A stretch of 64,000 bases of DNA, taken from positions 190,461,051-190,525,050 of the forward strand of contig OU015496.1 in assembly GCA_907164885.2 (NCBI GenBank), read 5' to 3'. Numbering within the stretch: the stretch's first letter is position 1; each line of letters begins with the position of its first letter. Origin of the DNA: Dolomedes plantarius. Lineage: Eukaryota; Arthropoda; Arachnida; Araneae; Dolomedidae. The notes under the pieces are model-generated. The model searched no databases and was not told where the DNA came from. It worked only from the letters and a program-made list of their open reading frames with translations. Below, one piece after another: positions 12,028 to 22,792 of the stretch. The position numbers and the translations under genes are program-made.

Positions 12028-12433
12028 GTGTTATAGGAGGGTTATCTGTATACCAGATTTTTCCCCCGAATAATTTTAATTAAAAAAATTATTTGCATAT
12101 TTTTTTTAAAAAACAAAAAATGCCCCAAGGTATAAAATTTCTTTCTCTATTACGGAGTACAAATTTTCGAAAAAAAAAAACCTTCAGATCCAAGTTGGCA
12201 ATCCTTGGACACATTTTCTCCATAGGTTGTCTCCATAGGAGAATCCAATACTAGTACACAGCAGTCTTAAATGTGATGAGAGCAAAAAGTTAAAAATTCA
12301 AAGCATCAAAAAATTTTTAAAAAAAAATCTCGTTAATATTTTCATTCTGATTTGTAACGTTTCTTTATATACAAATATTTTAAAATACTATTATTTTCAA
12401 AAATCTTGAAATACTGACACGTTCGATGTCGAA

Positions 12434-13382
12434 TTACAATAACCGTAAAATAACGAGTATAATACGCACTTTTTTTTCACATTTTAGTCCACAAAAATGA
12501 GGGTGCGTATTATACACGCGTACAAAAAAAAGGTAGTTTTAAACATTGGATAAACGAACGCACAGCAGCTGTAATAGCGCGTACAGACTTGCACAGCGCT
12601 CTCTGCCTATTCCAGTGATTTATGTCTTCTGTACTCCGTTCCCTGCGTCGGATCGCTCGCTCTGGCAGTCCGTATGCATTGCATCAAAGGCAAACTCGAG
12701 GTCCCGGGGGTCAAATGGTGACAGTGGGGGCGTTGGACACTAGATCAAGCAACACGAAGTCTTTGGCGGCTTGAATGGGATGTTCTAAATGGGGGAATAT
12801 CTGGAAGACACGTGTTCATTGGAATGGGGGTGGTTCTAAATACCGTGTCTAATGTTACCGTAACTAATGTTGACAGGAGAGTCGGGGAGAGAGCTCTGTC
12901 CAATGTGAATGCACCATAAGACATTGTCGCAACAACGGGTGCGTGCGCATCTGCTTTCGGGGATTTATCCACCCGTTTATTAAGCAGGTGTTTCTTTTAA
13001 ACAAACGGAACTTCACATTTCGTATCGTCAAGTAAGGATGATGATGGTGATATATATTACGACGACACCAATAACTATGACATGGACGCAACAACAATAC
13101 ATGAACTGTATTCTAGTGAAAGTGATTAAGGCTGATAATTTGACAGTATTGTTTGTTTTGAATTAACAATTCAAGTTTTCTTCTACCAAATCTGACGTTT
13201 TCGCTCATTTTCACTACAAATTTTATTTATGTTAATAAATATTTGTGCAATTTTTAAATAAAATATTGACAAGTTATGGGTGCGTATTACAGTCGAATTT
13301 CAATTTTTTCCGAAAATTTCGCGCAAAATCAAGCATGCGTATTGTACTCGGGTGCGTATTAAAGTCGAGATTTTACGGTAAT
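12434..13382 (+). mobile_element. pogo-like element remnant
   Basis: Inverted ends: left ACCGTAAAATAACGAGTATA followed by ATACGCAC, right TTAAAGTCGAGATTTTACGGT with GTGCGTATT blocks inside (13277-13375). The TSD is not resolved (TA on the left, AA on the right). The interior includes an acidic transposase tail at 13001-13129. The element ends 12 bases before a Helitron. Confidence 0.55.
13001..13129 (+). pseudogene. pogo/Tigger-like transposase C-terminal tail
   Basis: The 42-codon frame reads TNGTSHFVSSSK, then a strongly acidic run (KDDDGDIYYDDTNNYDMD) and ends LYSSESD before TAA at 13127-13129. Tigger/pogo transposases usually end in an acidic tail after a conserved Cys-Gly-Ile-Ser-like region. 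An in-frame TAA lies directly upstream (12998-13000). It is a fragment with no catalytic residues. Confidence 0.4.
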
Positions 13383-13393
13383 TAATATGCTAA

Positions 13394-13903
13394 TCTATAT
13401 ATATAAAACAGTTCCGTAACTGACTCACTGACATACAACACACAGACCAAACCGCTAGACCTAAAGGGTCAAAATTTTGCATGGCGATTCTTCTTATGGT
13501 GTAGGGGTGCACTAAGAAATTTTTTGAAAAATTCTTCTCAGATTTTTTAAAATTAAATTTTTCAGCCGTTTTTGTAACTTTTTTTAAGTTTGCCTATAAA
13601 ATAATAATTTGAGGGTTATAGAATTTATATCACGAGAAAGATCGTAAAAATTCCTTTAAAATGAAATCTTTTTCGAATCTGTACCTCGATTTTCTGATTT
13701 TTAGTGAATTTTTAAAGATTCATTTTTAGAATTTAATTCATTAAATGCTGATCATGTGATTTCTTTTTCTGGTACTTTAAATAAATTTATCGTCACGTGC
13801 ATAACAACTAAATAGACAAAAAATTATTTTTTTTCTCTCGAATGCAGCAGACGATTGGATATTATCCAAAAAAAAATAAATATCCCTTACGATTTTTTTA
13901 TAA

Positions 13904-13973
<70 letters not shown>

Positions 13974-14100
13974 CATCAATTGTATACATTGATCGTCGTA
14001 TTTATTATAAATATATATATATTTTTGGCATTAATTGCATACATTGATCGTTGTATTTAATTTCAATGTACTCCGTAGCGAAGTGCGGGTTTTCAGCTAG
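13394..14100 (+). mobile_element. Helitron (non-autonomous), family H1, copy 1
   Basis: Begins TCTATATATATAAAACAG and ends in TTTTCAGCTAG, with A to the left and T to the right, the usual Helitron target. A small hairpin sits before the end (CCGTA, loop GCGAAG, TGCGG). There are no TIRs, TSD or Rep/helicase ORF. A TA tract (about 13903-13970) occupies the same internal place in the other H1 copies at 29434, 41785, 42915 and 44223. Confidence 0.88.
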
Positions 14101-14412
14101 TATTTTCATAAATTTGCTTAACAAAGTATGTGATTGATTTTCTCACGGGGTACGCTCGTACCCCAGGGAAACAATCACGTTGTGTAAAACATGGGCAGCA
14201 TTCCAGGGTTAACTCCCTTCAAATTGCTTGGACGAAAACACATTGAGACATAAAATAATACTTGCGGTGATAAATGAAGAGGAAATACATATTTTAAATT
14301 ACACGCATTCTTTCCCGATTTAGATCACCAGAAAAAAAATTGAAATGTCAAATATTAAGATATAATCTACACAAAAAAAATTGTAAACATTGCTCTTACG
14401 TACGAGGTATTA

Positions 14413-14581
14413 AGGCTTGTTCTCATAGTAAGCGTAAAAGGAAAGTTAGCGCTGAGACGGAAATAAACCAATCATAGTCCTTAACAATTTCGTTTGCTAA
14501 TCGTCTGGAGGTTTTTCATTTGTTAAATATATTTTAATACGAGTAACGCTTACGCTAACGGACTGCTATGTGAACAGGCCC
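14413..14581. mobile_element. Harbinger-type MITE, family M1, diverged copy
   Basis: Ends AGGCTTGTTCTCATAG and, inverted, GGGCCTGTTCACATAG. TTA is at the left (14410-14412). Shared inner motifs with 17721 and 24366 include AACCAATCA and GTAACGCTTACG-like blocks. The fold-back structure extends over most of the element. Confidence 0.72.
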
Positions 14582-16880
14582 TTTAAAACTTTTATCTCGT
14601 CTGCACTTAGAAGAAATTTTATCATTTTTCCCTGAAATGAGATGTTTTTCCTCCATCTATGATAATGCAGGAAAAAAAAAAATTAAATATGCCAAGAATT
14701 CCATATTGACCCTCGACACGATAATATTGGGTCCAATTAGTAGAAGTCACGTGCATGGAATCTGTTAGCAAAATAGTATTTAAATTAAAGATTTTTTAGA
14801 GATGTTGAATTTAGCATACAATAATGATGGCGGTTATGATACCACAACTACGCAGGAAGCAAAACTTGCTAGGAGAACAAGTTTACTGCATTACTTATTT
14901 TGCACAACAATGACTGCGGTTTTTTCCAGGCATTTTCAAGGGTTTCGAAATCGAGTAAGCAACTACATAAAAAGCAGTCTTCAATACTGGTTGATGACTC
15001 AAAGAAAATATGAATTATACGCAAACTAATTCCGGGCTAAAAACTGAGCATAAATCCAACGTAAATACCTCTCCGATCTCAGTGAGCTTAAAAGAAAGGG
15101 AAAATATTATAAACAGATTCTATACCAAAATATGAGTTAATTGTTAGCGTAAATTTTTATTAGTTATGCTCGCATATAGAGTTGTTATTTTTGTTTACTG
15201 CTCATTTTGTTTATAAATCATATTTATTTTAGTTAAAAAAAACACTTTTTTTTATAAAATTCTTATTCTTTATTAAGATTTTAAAGTTTCCAACAGAAGG
15301 AAATAAGAAACCTAGATACCAAGACTAATAATCGCAAGTAGATTTGTGTTTGTTTACTAAGTTCACAGGTACACTTTATAATTGTCATTCTGGGAAGTAT
15401 ACCTCTGTATTTTCCGATTTCCTATATACTCCATTCAATTCCTTCCTGGTACGCAAAAAATAATCCCAAATAGAGCTTTAAAAAGTACAATTTCTTATAA
15501 AATTCATTTCATAGGAACTGAAACTAGATTAAAAATAATTGTATTCAGTCATATCACAGGATATTAACATATGCGTAGCAATAAACAGGTTTTTTTTTTT
15601 TTTTCCGATGGAAGTTGGTAACATAAACAACATAAAATTACAGGTTAAATAATATGAAATAACGATTAAACCATCATAATAAAATACAAGTTGCTTTTAT
15701 AATAAATCACACAGGCGTTAAAATTCCTTCAATAATAATGCAGCAACCGCAGCGCGTATTTTAAAGGAAAAATCATCTCCGTTTATAAAAGAGTAGAATC
15801 ACGTAAAATACGGCAAATTACTGTGATGTAAAGCACAATAGTCGTTTTTAAATAATTCATTACAATTCAGTTTCCATATTTGTGAAATTATAAAGCCCTT
15901 TAAGTACCCTTTCAAAGGAAAACAAACGCTAGTCTGCAAGAATTGATCACATTTCTCTCTTACCTCTAAACGAAATTATTGATCGGGTTATTAAAATACA
16001 AAATTCGAGCACTTACCACTTAAACCACAAATGAAATTCAGTTGTAGCAGTAAGATGGAGAGCAACAATAAATCCCGATTTAAATCCACCTAAGGACGAA
16101 ACAACAAAGGAAAGGAAATCAGCTGCTGGGCGAGTAGAATAATATAGTGTTTTCCACTCACTTTTGCATGGAACTTTCACTGTCATCTGACGAGAGAGTT
16201 ACGGGGAAAAATCGTAATGTGATGAAATTCTCAAGCAGCGCCATCTCTTGAGTGTAGACCTAACTATTTACAACAAAGGGCTTCAGAATAAAATTACGGA
16301 TCAGCGCCATCTGACGTTCGAGCCTCAAACTAAGACGATTTGTGAATTATGATAGACAAAGGCAGTTTTTGTTCGTGTTTTTTTTCATCTTATCTCATCT
16401 CTCTCAAGTCACAAAGGAAATAAGGTGGAGTAGCGGGAAGGCATGACAGAGGACGAAATGTAAGAAGAGCAGTTCATTTGTTTCGGTGAATCAGGAAAAT
16501 TGCTCTAGTAATAGGACGATGACACAGGAAATGTACAGCGAAATTACCGATTCAAACTTGAATATTGGGATTTAAAAAATAAATAAATAAACAGGTAGTA
16601 TTAAAAATTAGAATAGGCTATGGTCGTAAATTTTTTTTTTGATTTAATGTAACAAATTTACATATATTTATGATGCCAATCTTTTCTAAACTGAAAATAA
16701 AAGCACCAACGTTAGCAAATAATGTAACTTGTATAAGTCTCAAGAAATATTAATTCACCTTACTATTAATTCAAAAGACACGGTACTTCAGTTGGCACCG
16801 CAGGTCTTTAATCCCACTGATGGGCTACGGAAAATTTTTCACTGTATTTTTCTAATCGCAGATTTGCAAATGCGCATTTT
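14582..16880. other. AT-rich intergenic sequence
   Basis: No coding evidence. Two copies of CAGCGCCATCT (16236-16246 and 16302-16312) stand 66 bp apart and may be protein-binding sites. Otherwise nothing. Confidence 0.4.
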
Positions 16881-17098
16881 AACGTAGGTTTACGTTCCTC
16901 AATAACGGTCCTTCGGAAAGAAAAAAAAAGTGTCCGTCCTGTGTCGCGAGTTATAATTCTGGCACCGCGCCAAACCTAGTAGCAGTAAACAGTTAAACAG
17001 AAAAGTACCAAAATGCGTTTATTTTTTAAAGGTGAGCAACGATAAGTAATCCTATGTTAATAACCCGCGGTTAGTTTCGTTAGAAGAGACTACCTGAA
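16881..17098. repeat. Dispersed repeat R2, copy 1
   Basis: Reverse-complement relative of 28185-28428. Both run from AACGTAGG(T/A)TTACGTTCCTC through GTCGCGAGTTATAA to CAACGATAAGTAATCCT, TAATAACCCGCGG and AGAAGAGACTACCTGAA. AACGTAGGATTAC-like motifs near both ends in opposite orientation suggest a diverged TIR element. Confidence 0.7.
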
Positions 17099-17408
17099 AT
17101 ATTTATTTGAATTTTGTTTCTTGCATACGAAGGTAGGCGTTTAGATAATGGTTGCTCAATTTTTAAAATTTTAGAAATTACCGCAGGTTTTTTTACTAGG
17201 CGTTATTGATGTCTATTGCATAAAGGTTTTTTTTTTTTTAACTTTAATAAAAAATTTTTTAAATTGAAAAACACGTGCATTGCCTTAAAAGATCCATTTC
17301 GAAATGCAAAAGACAGAAATCACAATTGTGTACTTACTAATCTGTGTTTAGAAAACTACTCAGATGAAAACTAAACATGGGGATTAAGATCTGAGAAGTT
17401 AACTAGTG

Positions 17409-17695
17409 CAGGGGTGGCCAACAAGTCGATCGTGAAGCCAATTTTGGTCGATCGCTTAACTTAGAAACCGATTAGACTACAAGATAAATACAGCACTAAT
17501 TTAGGACCCTAGTTAGGTTTTGTTTATATACCCATAGCTCGCGAGAGTGTACCTCGTACTGAAACATAGTGTATAAACATAGTATGTATTTCCCACCTCC
17601 CCCTCCCCTCTTAGACGCCTATGACAACAAGTCAATCGCGACACGTTTTTAAGATAAAAAGTAGATCTTTTGTACACAAAAGTTGGCCACCCCTG
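17409..17695. mobile_element. hAT MITE (287 bp), perfect TSD
   Basis: The TSD AACTAGTG is perfect (17401-17408, 17696-17703). The TIRs CAGGGGTGGCCAAC are perfect over 14 bp. A subterminal inverted repeat includes AGTCGATCGTG-like and GTAGATC motifs. No ORF. Confidence 0.95.
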
Positions 17696-17720
17696 AACTA
17701 GTGTACTGAATTGAGACTTA

Positions 17721-17890
17721 GGGCCTGTTCACAAAGAATCCGTCAGCATCAGCGTAACTCGTATTGAAATATATTTAACCAATTACAAACCTCCAAACGA
17801 TTAGCCACGAAATTGTTAAAGTCTGTGATTGGTTTAAAATATGTCAATACCAGTAACGCTGACACTAACGGATTCTGTGTGAACAGGCCC
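17721..17890. mobile_element. Harbinger-type MITE, family M1
   Basis: Ends GGGCCTGTTCACA are perfect inverted repeats. The left flank is TTA; the right flank TAG is imperfect. Fold-back: GTAACTCGTATTGA-like on the left against TCAATACCAGTAACG on the right. Only 17 bp separate it from the hAT TSD on the left. Confidence 0.82.
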
Positions 17891-18344
17891 TAGGCCGTCG
17901 TGCAATCAATGGTCCCATGGCTCCTGAAAGTAGACGGCTGGTTTTATCATAAAAGTTTGAATTTGGTTTTAGAATCTAATTTATAGTGTAATTGATAAGA
18001 TTAAATTTTTTCCTTATTTCGCGGGGGGGGGGGGGCTATTTGTTTCGTTAATTTGAGGTTGATAAATTTGTTTGAAGGAAAATTATTCGACACCTCAACC
18101 CATAACATCCAGGTAATATTCTTCCCAAATAAATATCAATCCCTGGCTCCCGAAGGTTAAAGAGTGCTAGCCAAGATGTAACCATTGGCGGCTCCAAGGG
18201 GGGGGGGGGGGATAGGGGCGATTCCCCCCCTCAAAAAAAGCCCGGCGTATTTTTTTTTCCATAGCGTAAAATTATACAATCGTAGACCTAATACTAAATG
18301 AGTTTAAATTTAAAATGAGACGATGTTTATTTCTTTTTTATATA

Positions 18345-19918
18345 CAGTGTTGGAAATTGATTTATGAAATCATGGTTTTTTAACAAAAACTTCTTTAATA
18401 TTCATTAAAAATGAATGAATTTGCATACATTATACATGCTACATATAACAAATGATTTACAAAAATAAAATTTCATACATAATAATAAACAAAAGAATAA
18501 GGTCAAAAATTAGATTTTCGTAACATACAAACATGGAAATTGATTTATGAAATATCACATTTCATTGAAATTAATAGTTAGTAAAGCTGCCTTTCCACGT
18601 CAAAGTTTCTTTTATTCCACATGGCATTGATAAGACAATATTTTGAATGTACTTCTGATCAATTAATTTCCAGTTTTGACAGATTGAAGCTTTCAATTCT
18701 AGAAGTTTATGTGTACTGCATCCCGTCTGCATAAACCATTCGAACAAGCTGTCCCCAAACGTTTCCCAAACGTGGGGTTCAGATCAGGACTATTAGGTGG
18801 ATGATCTAAAAGAACAATATTCAGTTCGTCAAATCAATCTTTCATTTCTTTTGAAGTGTGAATACTTGCATTGTTTTTCATGAAGATGTAATCTAAACTA
18901 TAATATTGCTATGCAAATGGAAGAAAGGAATTTTCTAAAACTAAGCTGTAATCGTATGACTTCTGACGACCATTTATAAATACTATTTCACTTCTGCCAT
19001 CATAAGCAATCGCTGCACAAACCATCAAACTTCCGCCACCATAATTTTTGTTGAATGTAGATTTTCGTTCTTTTCGGAGATCTCTCCAATAATACCTCAA
19101 ACCATCGGGGCCATCCAATTTAAATTTCTTTTCATCGGAGAAAATGACTTTCTTCCAATTGTCGCCCATTGTCATGTACTTCTCACAAACCTGAAAACGC
19201 ATCTACTTGTGACGCAGAAGTATCTTTCTAGATTTCATCTTCGACCATCTCAAGCTCCATGAAGAATGTAAAATTTGCCTAAGTCTTCTAGAAATAACAG
19301 GAAGTGATAGATCTGCCCAAATCTGCTTTGAATTGTGGCCAGTTTTTGATAGAAGCTGAAGAATCCCCCTTTTCTCCATCTCAGTTAAACGTGGATTACC
19401 TTTTTTGTTAAAATTTTTGCCAAAATTTGCTGAATCTTTTCTATAGTTATATATCACACCAACTGGTCTTTTAATTAATTTACTAATTTCCAGAACAGAT
19501 TTTCCACATTCTAGATATGCATCGATTTAGGCTCTTTCGTCCACAGTCAACACCTTTCGTTTACCCATTGTGAAAAGTATGGCTGAAACGTATTGCTTCA
19601 AATATATAACGCTTTTTATGTCTACTGCGCAGGTCACGTTACTTTGTTTTATGCAAATTTTTGTCATTACTTCAGAATAGCCAATGAAATGTGATATTTG
19701 ATAAATCTATTTCCATGTTTATATGATACGAAAATCTAATTTTTTATCTTATGTTTTTGTTTATTATTATGTATGAAATTTTATTTTTGTAAATCATTTG
19801 TTATACATAGCCTGTATAATGTACAAAATTTCATTCATTTTTAATGAATATTTTGTTAAGAAGTTTTGTTAAGAAGTTTTTGTTAAAAAACCATGTTTTC
19901 ATAAATCAATTTCCAACA

Positions 19919-19921
<3 letters not shown>
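18345..19921 (-). mobile_element. Tc3-like Tc1/mariner element with long IR/DR ends
   Basis: TIRs of about 225-240 bp (18345-18567, 19682-19921), each starting CAGTGTTGGAAATTGATTTA, with TA flanks. An inner copy of GGAAATTGATTTATGAAAT recurs near the inner edge (18535-18555), giving an IR/DR layout. The transposase gene on the minus strand is dead. Confidence 0.9.
18765..19568 (-). pseudogene. Tc3-like transposase, inactivated
   Basis: The frame starts MGKRKVLTVDER at 19568. It has a helix-turn-helix region (SVLEISKLIKRPVGVIYNY, then GNPRLTEMEKRGILQLL as a second one) and a catalytic part with VIFSDEKKFKLDGPDG holding the first Asp. Three in-frame stops interrupt it, at about 19527, 19203 and 18908. 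The second catalytic Asp is replaced: FMKNNASIHTS stands where relatives have a QDN-type motif. The third motif begins SPDLNP (about 18783) but lacks the following Glu context. With stops and a lost Asp it cannot be active. Confidence 0.85.
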
Positions 19922-19953
<32 letters not shown>

Positions 19954-19956
<3 letters not shown>

Positions 19957-20126
19957 TGGAATATCGATCTATCGTTTTTCAAGGGACCGATTGAAATGAA
20001 CGATAAATGCGGGAAAACGATAGATGCGGAAACATAACAAAGCAATAGGATCATTGGGACTGGATAAAATGAACGCAACATATCGAAAAACGATGGATCC
20101 GATAACGATCGATCGAGATTCCACTG
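19954..20126. mobile_element. TA-target MITE (173 bp)
   Basis: Ends CAGTGGAATATCGATCTATCG-like and, inverted, CAGTGGAATCTCGATCGATCG-like, flanked by TA on both sides. The interior has GGAAAACGATAG-like and CGAAAAACGATGG motifs that also pair. It is the size and type of a pogo or mariner MITE, lying between two other TA-target elements. Confidence 0.82.
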
Positions 20127-20130
20127 TATA

Positions 20131-21877
20131 CAGGGTGTAACGAAACTCTTGGGCAAAACTTTAAGGGGTGATAGTACACATCAAGACAAACAATATTATA
20201 TAGGAAACCAAGGGTCCCAAACGTCTTACAAAGGAGATAGACGCCATTAAAGTTTAGGGTCCAAAATTTCAAAGGATCATAAAAAACGGGAAAATTTGTC
20301 GATTCGTTTGCTGTTTTCGCTTAAATTATTCTTTATGTCAAGATTTTCTGGAAAATAAATTTTAAAGAAAAAGTTTTAAAAATGCCGATAGAGGGCGTTT
20401 TAGACTTTGGAGTAACAAACAACTATTTTTTACTGTTATTATTTGTATCAGATTAAATGCTTTCAAAAGCTTAGACTTAAACTTAAATTTTGAGCTCAAA
20501 ATCTGACTCGTTGGGGGTGGTTATGTTGCGAAAACTCAACAGTGTTCAGGAGGTGAAATTTGAACCCCTCTCCTCCCCTGTACGCAGTTCAGTTATTCAC
20601 GATTTTGGTCACTCGGTCGTAGACCAGGCAGCAACTATTACCCTCTAAACGTAAAATAAACGAGAGAGGGATGTAAAAAATGTGTGGGCCGGAATTATCC
20701 ACGATCATTTGATCGGGCCATATCTTCTGCCAAGGCGCCTGGACGGCGGAACGTATCTGGTATTCCTACAAGAGGTGCTTCCAGTTCTGCTGCAAAGTGT
20801 TCCAGCCAACATAAAGGCTCGTATGTGGTTCCAACATGATGGAGCGTCTGCACATTTCAGCGCAAATGTGAGAAGTGCATTGGATACAGCATATCCAGGG
20901 CGATGAATTGGACGGTGTGGTCCGGTAAATTGGCCAGCAAGCTCGCCTGACCTCTCCTGTCTAGACTTCTTCCTCTGGGGCCATATGAAGAGTCTTGTTT
21001 ACGAAAGCCCTGTCGACTCCAACGAGGAACTGGTTGCGAGAATTGCCGTCGTAGCAGGCGATATCCGGGAGATGCCCGGGGTATTTACTGATGTTCGAAA
21101 GTCCCTCCGCCGGCGGTGTGAGGCCTGCATCTTTGCTGGTGGGCGCTCTTTCGAGCAGTTTTTGTGATTCCACAAGAAAATCATACGTGTACCATTTTCT
21201 ACGTGTCATCATTCATTTTACCTTCATTCATGCGCACGACGTGAGTACATCAAATTGTTTTTTTTTTTTTTATTTCGAGAGGAGAAATTGCTCATGTCTA
21301 GTATTATGAATAATTTTTTTAATTTTGTCATCCCTCTCTAGTTTATTTTACGTCTAGGAGGTAGTAGTTGCTGCCTGGTCTATGACACAAAGTCCTACGA
21401 CACCAAGATCGGGAATAACTGAACTCTGTTCAGGAGGGAGGGAGTTTCAAATTTCAACTCCTGAACACAATTCCGTTTGCGCTACTTAACCACCCCCAAC
21501 GAATCAGATTTTGAGCTCAAAATTTAAGTTTAAGGCTAAGCTTTTGAAAGCATTTAATGTGATAAAAAAAATAACGGTAAAAAATAGTTGTTCATTACTT
21601 CAAAGTCTAAAGCGCCCTCTATCGACATTTTTTTTAACTTTATCTTTTAATTTATTTTTCAAGAAAAAACTGACAAAAAGAATAATTTTAGTTAAAACCG
21701 CTAACGAATTGACCCATTTTTCCGTTTTTTATAATCATTTGAAATTTCGGACCCTAAACTTTAATGGCGTCTATCTCCTTTGGAAGACGTTTGGGACCCT
21801 AAGTTTCTTATATAATATTGTTTATTTTGATGTGTACTATCACCCCTTAAAGTTTTGCCCAAGAGTTTCGTTACACC

Positions 21878-21880
<3 letters not shown>
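20131..21880 (+). mobile_element. mariner-type element with about 545-bp TIRs
   Basis: The ends CAGGGTGTAACGAAACTCTT are inverted repeats, and the match continues for about 545 bp each side (20131-20675 and about 21328-21880) with scattered changes. TA flanks both ends. The TIRs make up more than 60% of the element. A truncated transposase frame lies between them, with its start replaced by the TIR edge. Each TIR contains an AGAGGGCG motif (20390, 21613). Confidence 0.9.
20682..21167 (+). pseudogene. mariner-type transposase, C-terminal half, with nonsense codon
   Basis: The frame reads MWAGIIHDHLIGPYLLP, WFQHDGASAHF (second catalytic Asp), a TGA stop at 20904-20906, then the same frame continues with WPASSPDLSCLDFFLWG (third Asp) to FEQFL and a stop at 21167. 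Counting through the stop, 41 residues separate the two Asp, a DD41D-like spacing. The stop sits where relatives have Trp, so TGG to TGA is likely. The N-terminal DNA-binding region and first Asp are missing. Related to the transposase at 25565-26601 but clearly diverged. Confidence 0.82.
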
Positions 21881-21929
<49 letters not shown>

Positions 21930-22524
21930 TAAGATTGCCCCCCCCCCAAAAAAAAAAAAAAATACTCTGAACTGGAGCCGCCCCTGGATGAGACGACAGA
22001 ACACAGCAGCCTGGAGGGCTCATACATGTATTCAAGGTCTCTAAAAACCCTGAATGAACGATGCTATAATTTTTTGTAATAAATTCGCGCAAACAGATCA
22101 TCTGCAGTATGACGCTCCACTCACATTAGCTTTAATATAAGCTGTGGAAACTTTTTGCATCCTGCTTTCATTAAAAGGTGAAATGCGAACTATGAACTCT
22201 CTCGTAAAATGTACTGTTTCTAATGAAAAATTACAAACGGTTACGGATTCCTTGTTTATACAGCAAATTGTATTAAATGGAGCCCGCCAGGAGGCACGTT
22301 TAAATTACCAATATCCCTCTTAGGTCCTAGTCACTAAAATTTCAACCGTAATTTTTTCGTCCTGTATCGTAACTTTTTCTCCGCTACGGGTGGCATTTTA
22401 CGCTTACATAACTTTCCTTATAGTAACTTAACGTTAACTTACTTTTTCATTACGTGTGGCATAAATAAACGTAACTTTATCAATTAGGATGTTTCCTTTA
22501 TGTTAATACTATCATAGTTTTTAC

Positions 22525-22599
22525 CAGTGACGCACCCAGGGGGTCGGTCAAATGGCTCTGCCCCCCCCCCCACAAGATTAAATCCTGGGTGTGCCACTG
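22525..22599. mobile_element. Minimal hAT MITE, 75 bp, perfect TSD
   Basis: TSD GTTTTTAC at 22517-22524 and 22600-22607. Ends CAGTGACGCACCCAGG and, inverted, CAGTGGCACACCCAGG. Almost nothing lies between the TIRs except G and C runs. Same end family as 57144-57348. Confidence 0.9.
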
Positions 22600-22792
22600 G
22601 TTTTTACTACTCCTTAAAGATGTTTTTGAACAACATTGTTCTCATAAACCTTATTTTAAGATATATTATAAAACTGAGTCAGTACCAGGTTATTTTACAT
22701 TAATAAAGGTTAATTTTTTCAAAACGTAGTTTTAAACTTAACGCTACGTTGTAATAACATTGCTTTGTTGCTCTCGCGTTAATTTACGTTAA

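Larger units (their letters stand above)
10196..12048 (+). mobile_element. pogo/Tigger-like element inserted in copy 1 of P1
   Basis: Ends CAGGTAGCCCTCCTACAGCAC and, inverted on the right, CAGATAACCCTCCTATAACAC. Flanked by TA on both sides (10194-10195, 12049-12050). The uninterrupted site is visible in the P1 copy at 23541-23542. A short acidic stretch (about 10725-10785: SRFIVLSSDEEEIY, then stop) resembles the tail of a Tigger-like transposase. The right terminus is itself split by the insertion at 11024-12027. Confidence 0.8.
9990..12266 (-). mobile_element. TTAA-flanked element, family P1, copy 1 (interrupted)
   Basis: Ends GGCTGCTCTGTACTAACC and, inverted, GACTGCTGTGTACTAG. Right flank TTAA (12267-12270), left TCAA (9986-9989). 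The inner sequence matches the reverse complement of 22793-23747: shared AATGTTAACCTATGGAGAA, GGTATTTTCAGATAGCCTGA, GCGTTTAAAACACACTA and CCCCGAATAATTT. Family P1 has TTAA targets, as in piggyBac-class elements, but no transposase is left. The pogo-like element 10196-12048 interrupts it. Confidence 0.82.
18183..21986. mobile_element. hAT remnant hosting three nested TIR elements
   Basis: Ends CATTGGCGGCTCCAAGGGG and, inverted, CAGGGGCGGCTCCAG. The TSD matches at 6 of 8 (GATGTAAC, GATGAGAC). Poly-G and poly-C blocks follow both ends. Nearly all of the interior is later insertions (18345-19921, 19954-20126, 20131-21880) plus TA runs. Only about 300 bp of the original remains, with no transposase. 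Confidence 0.65.
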
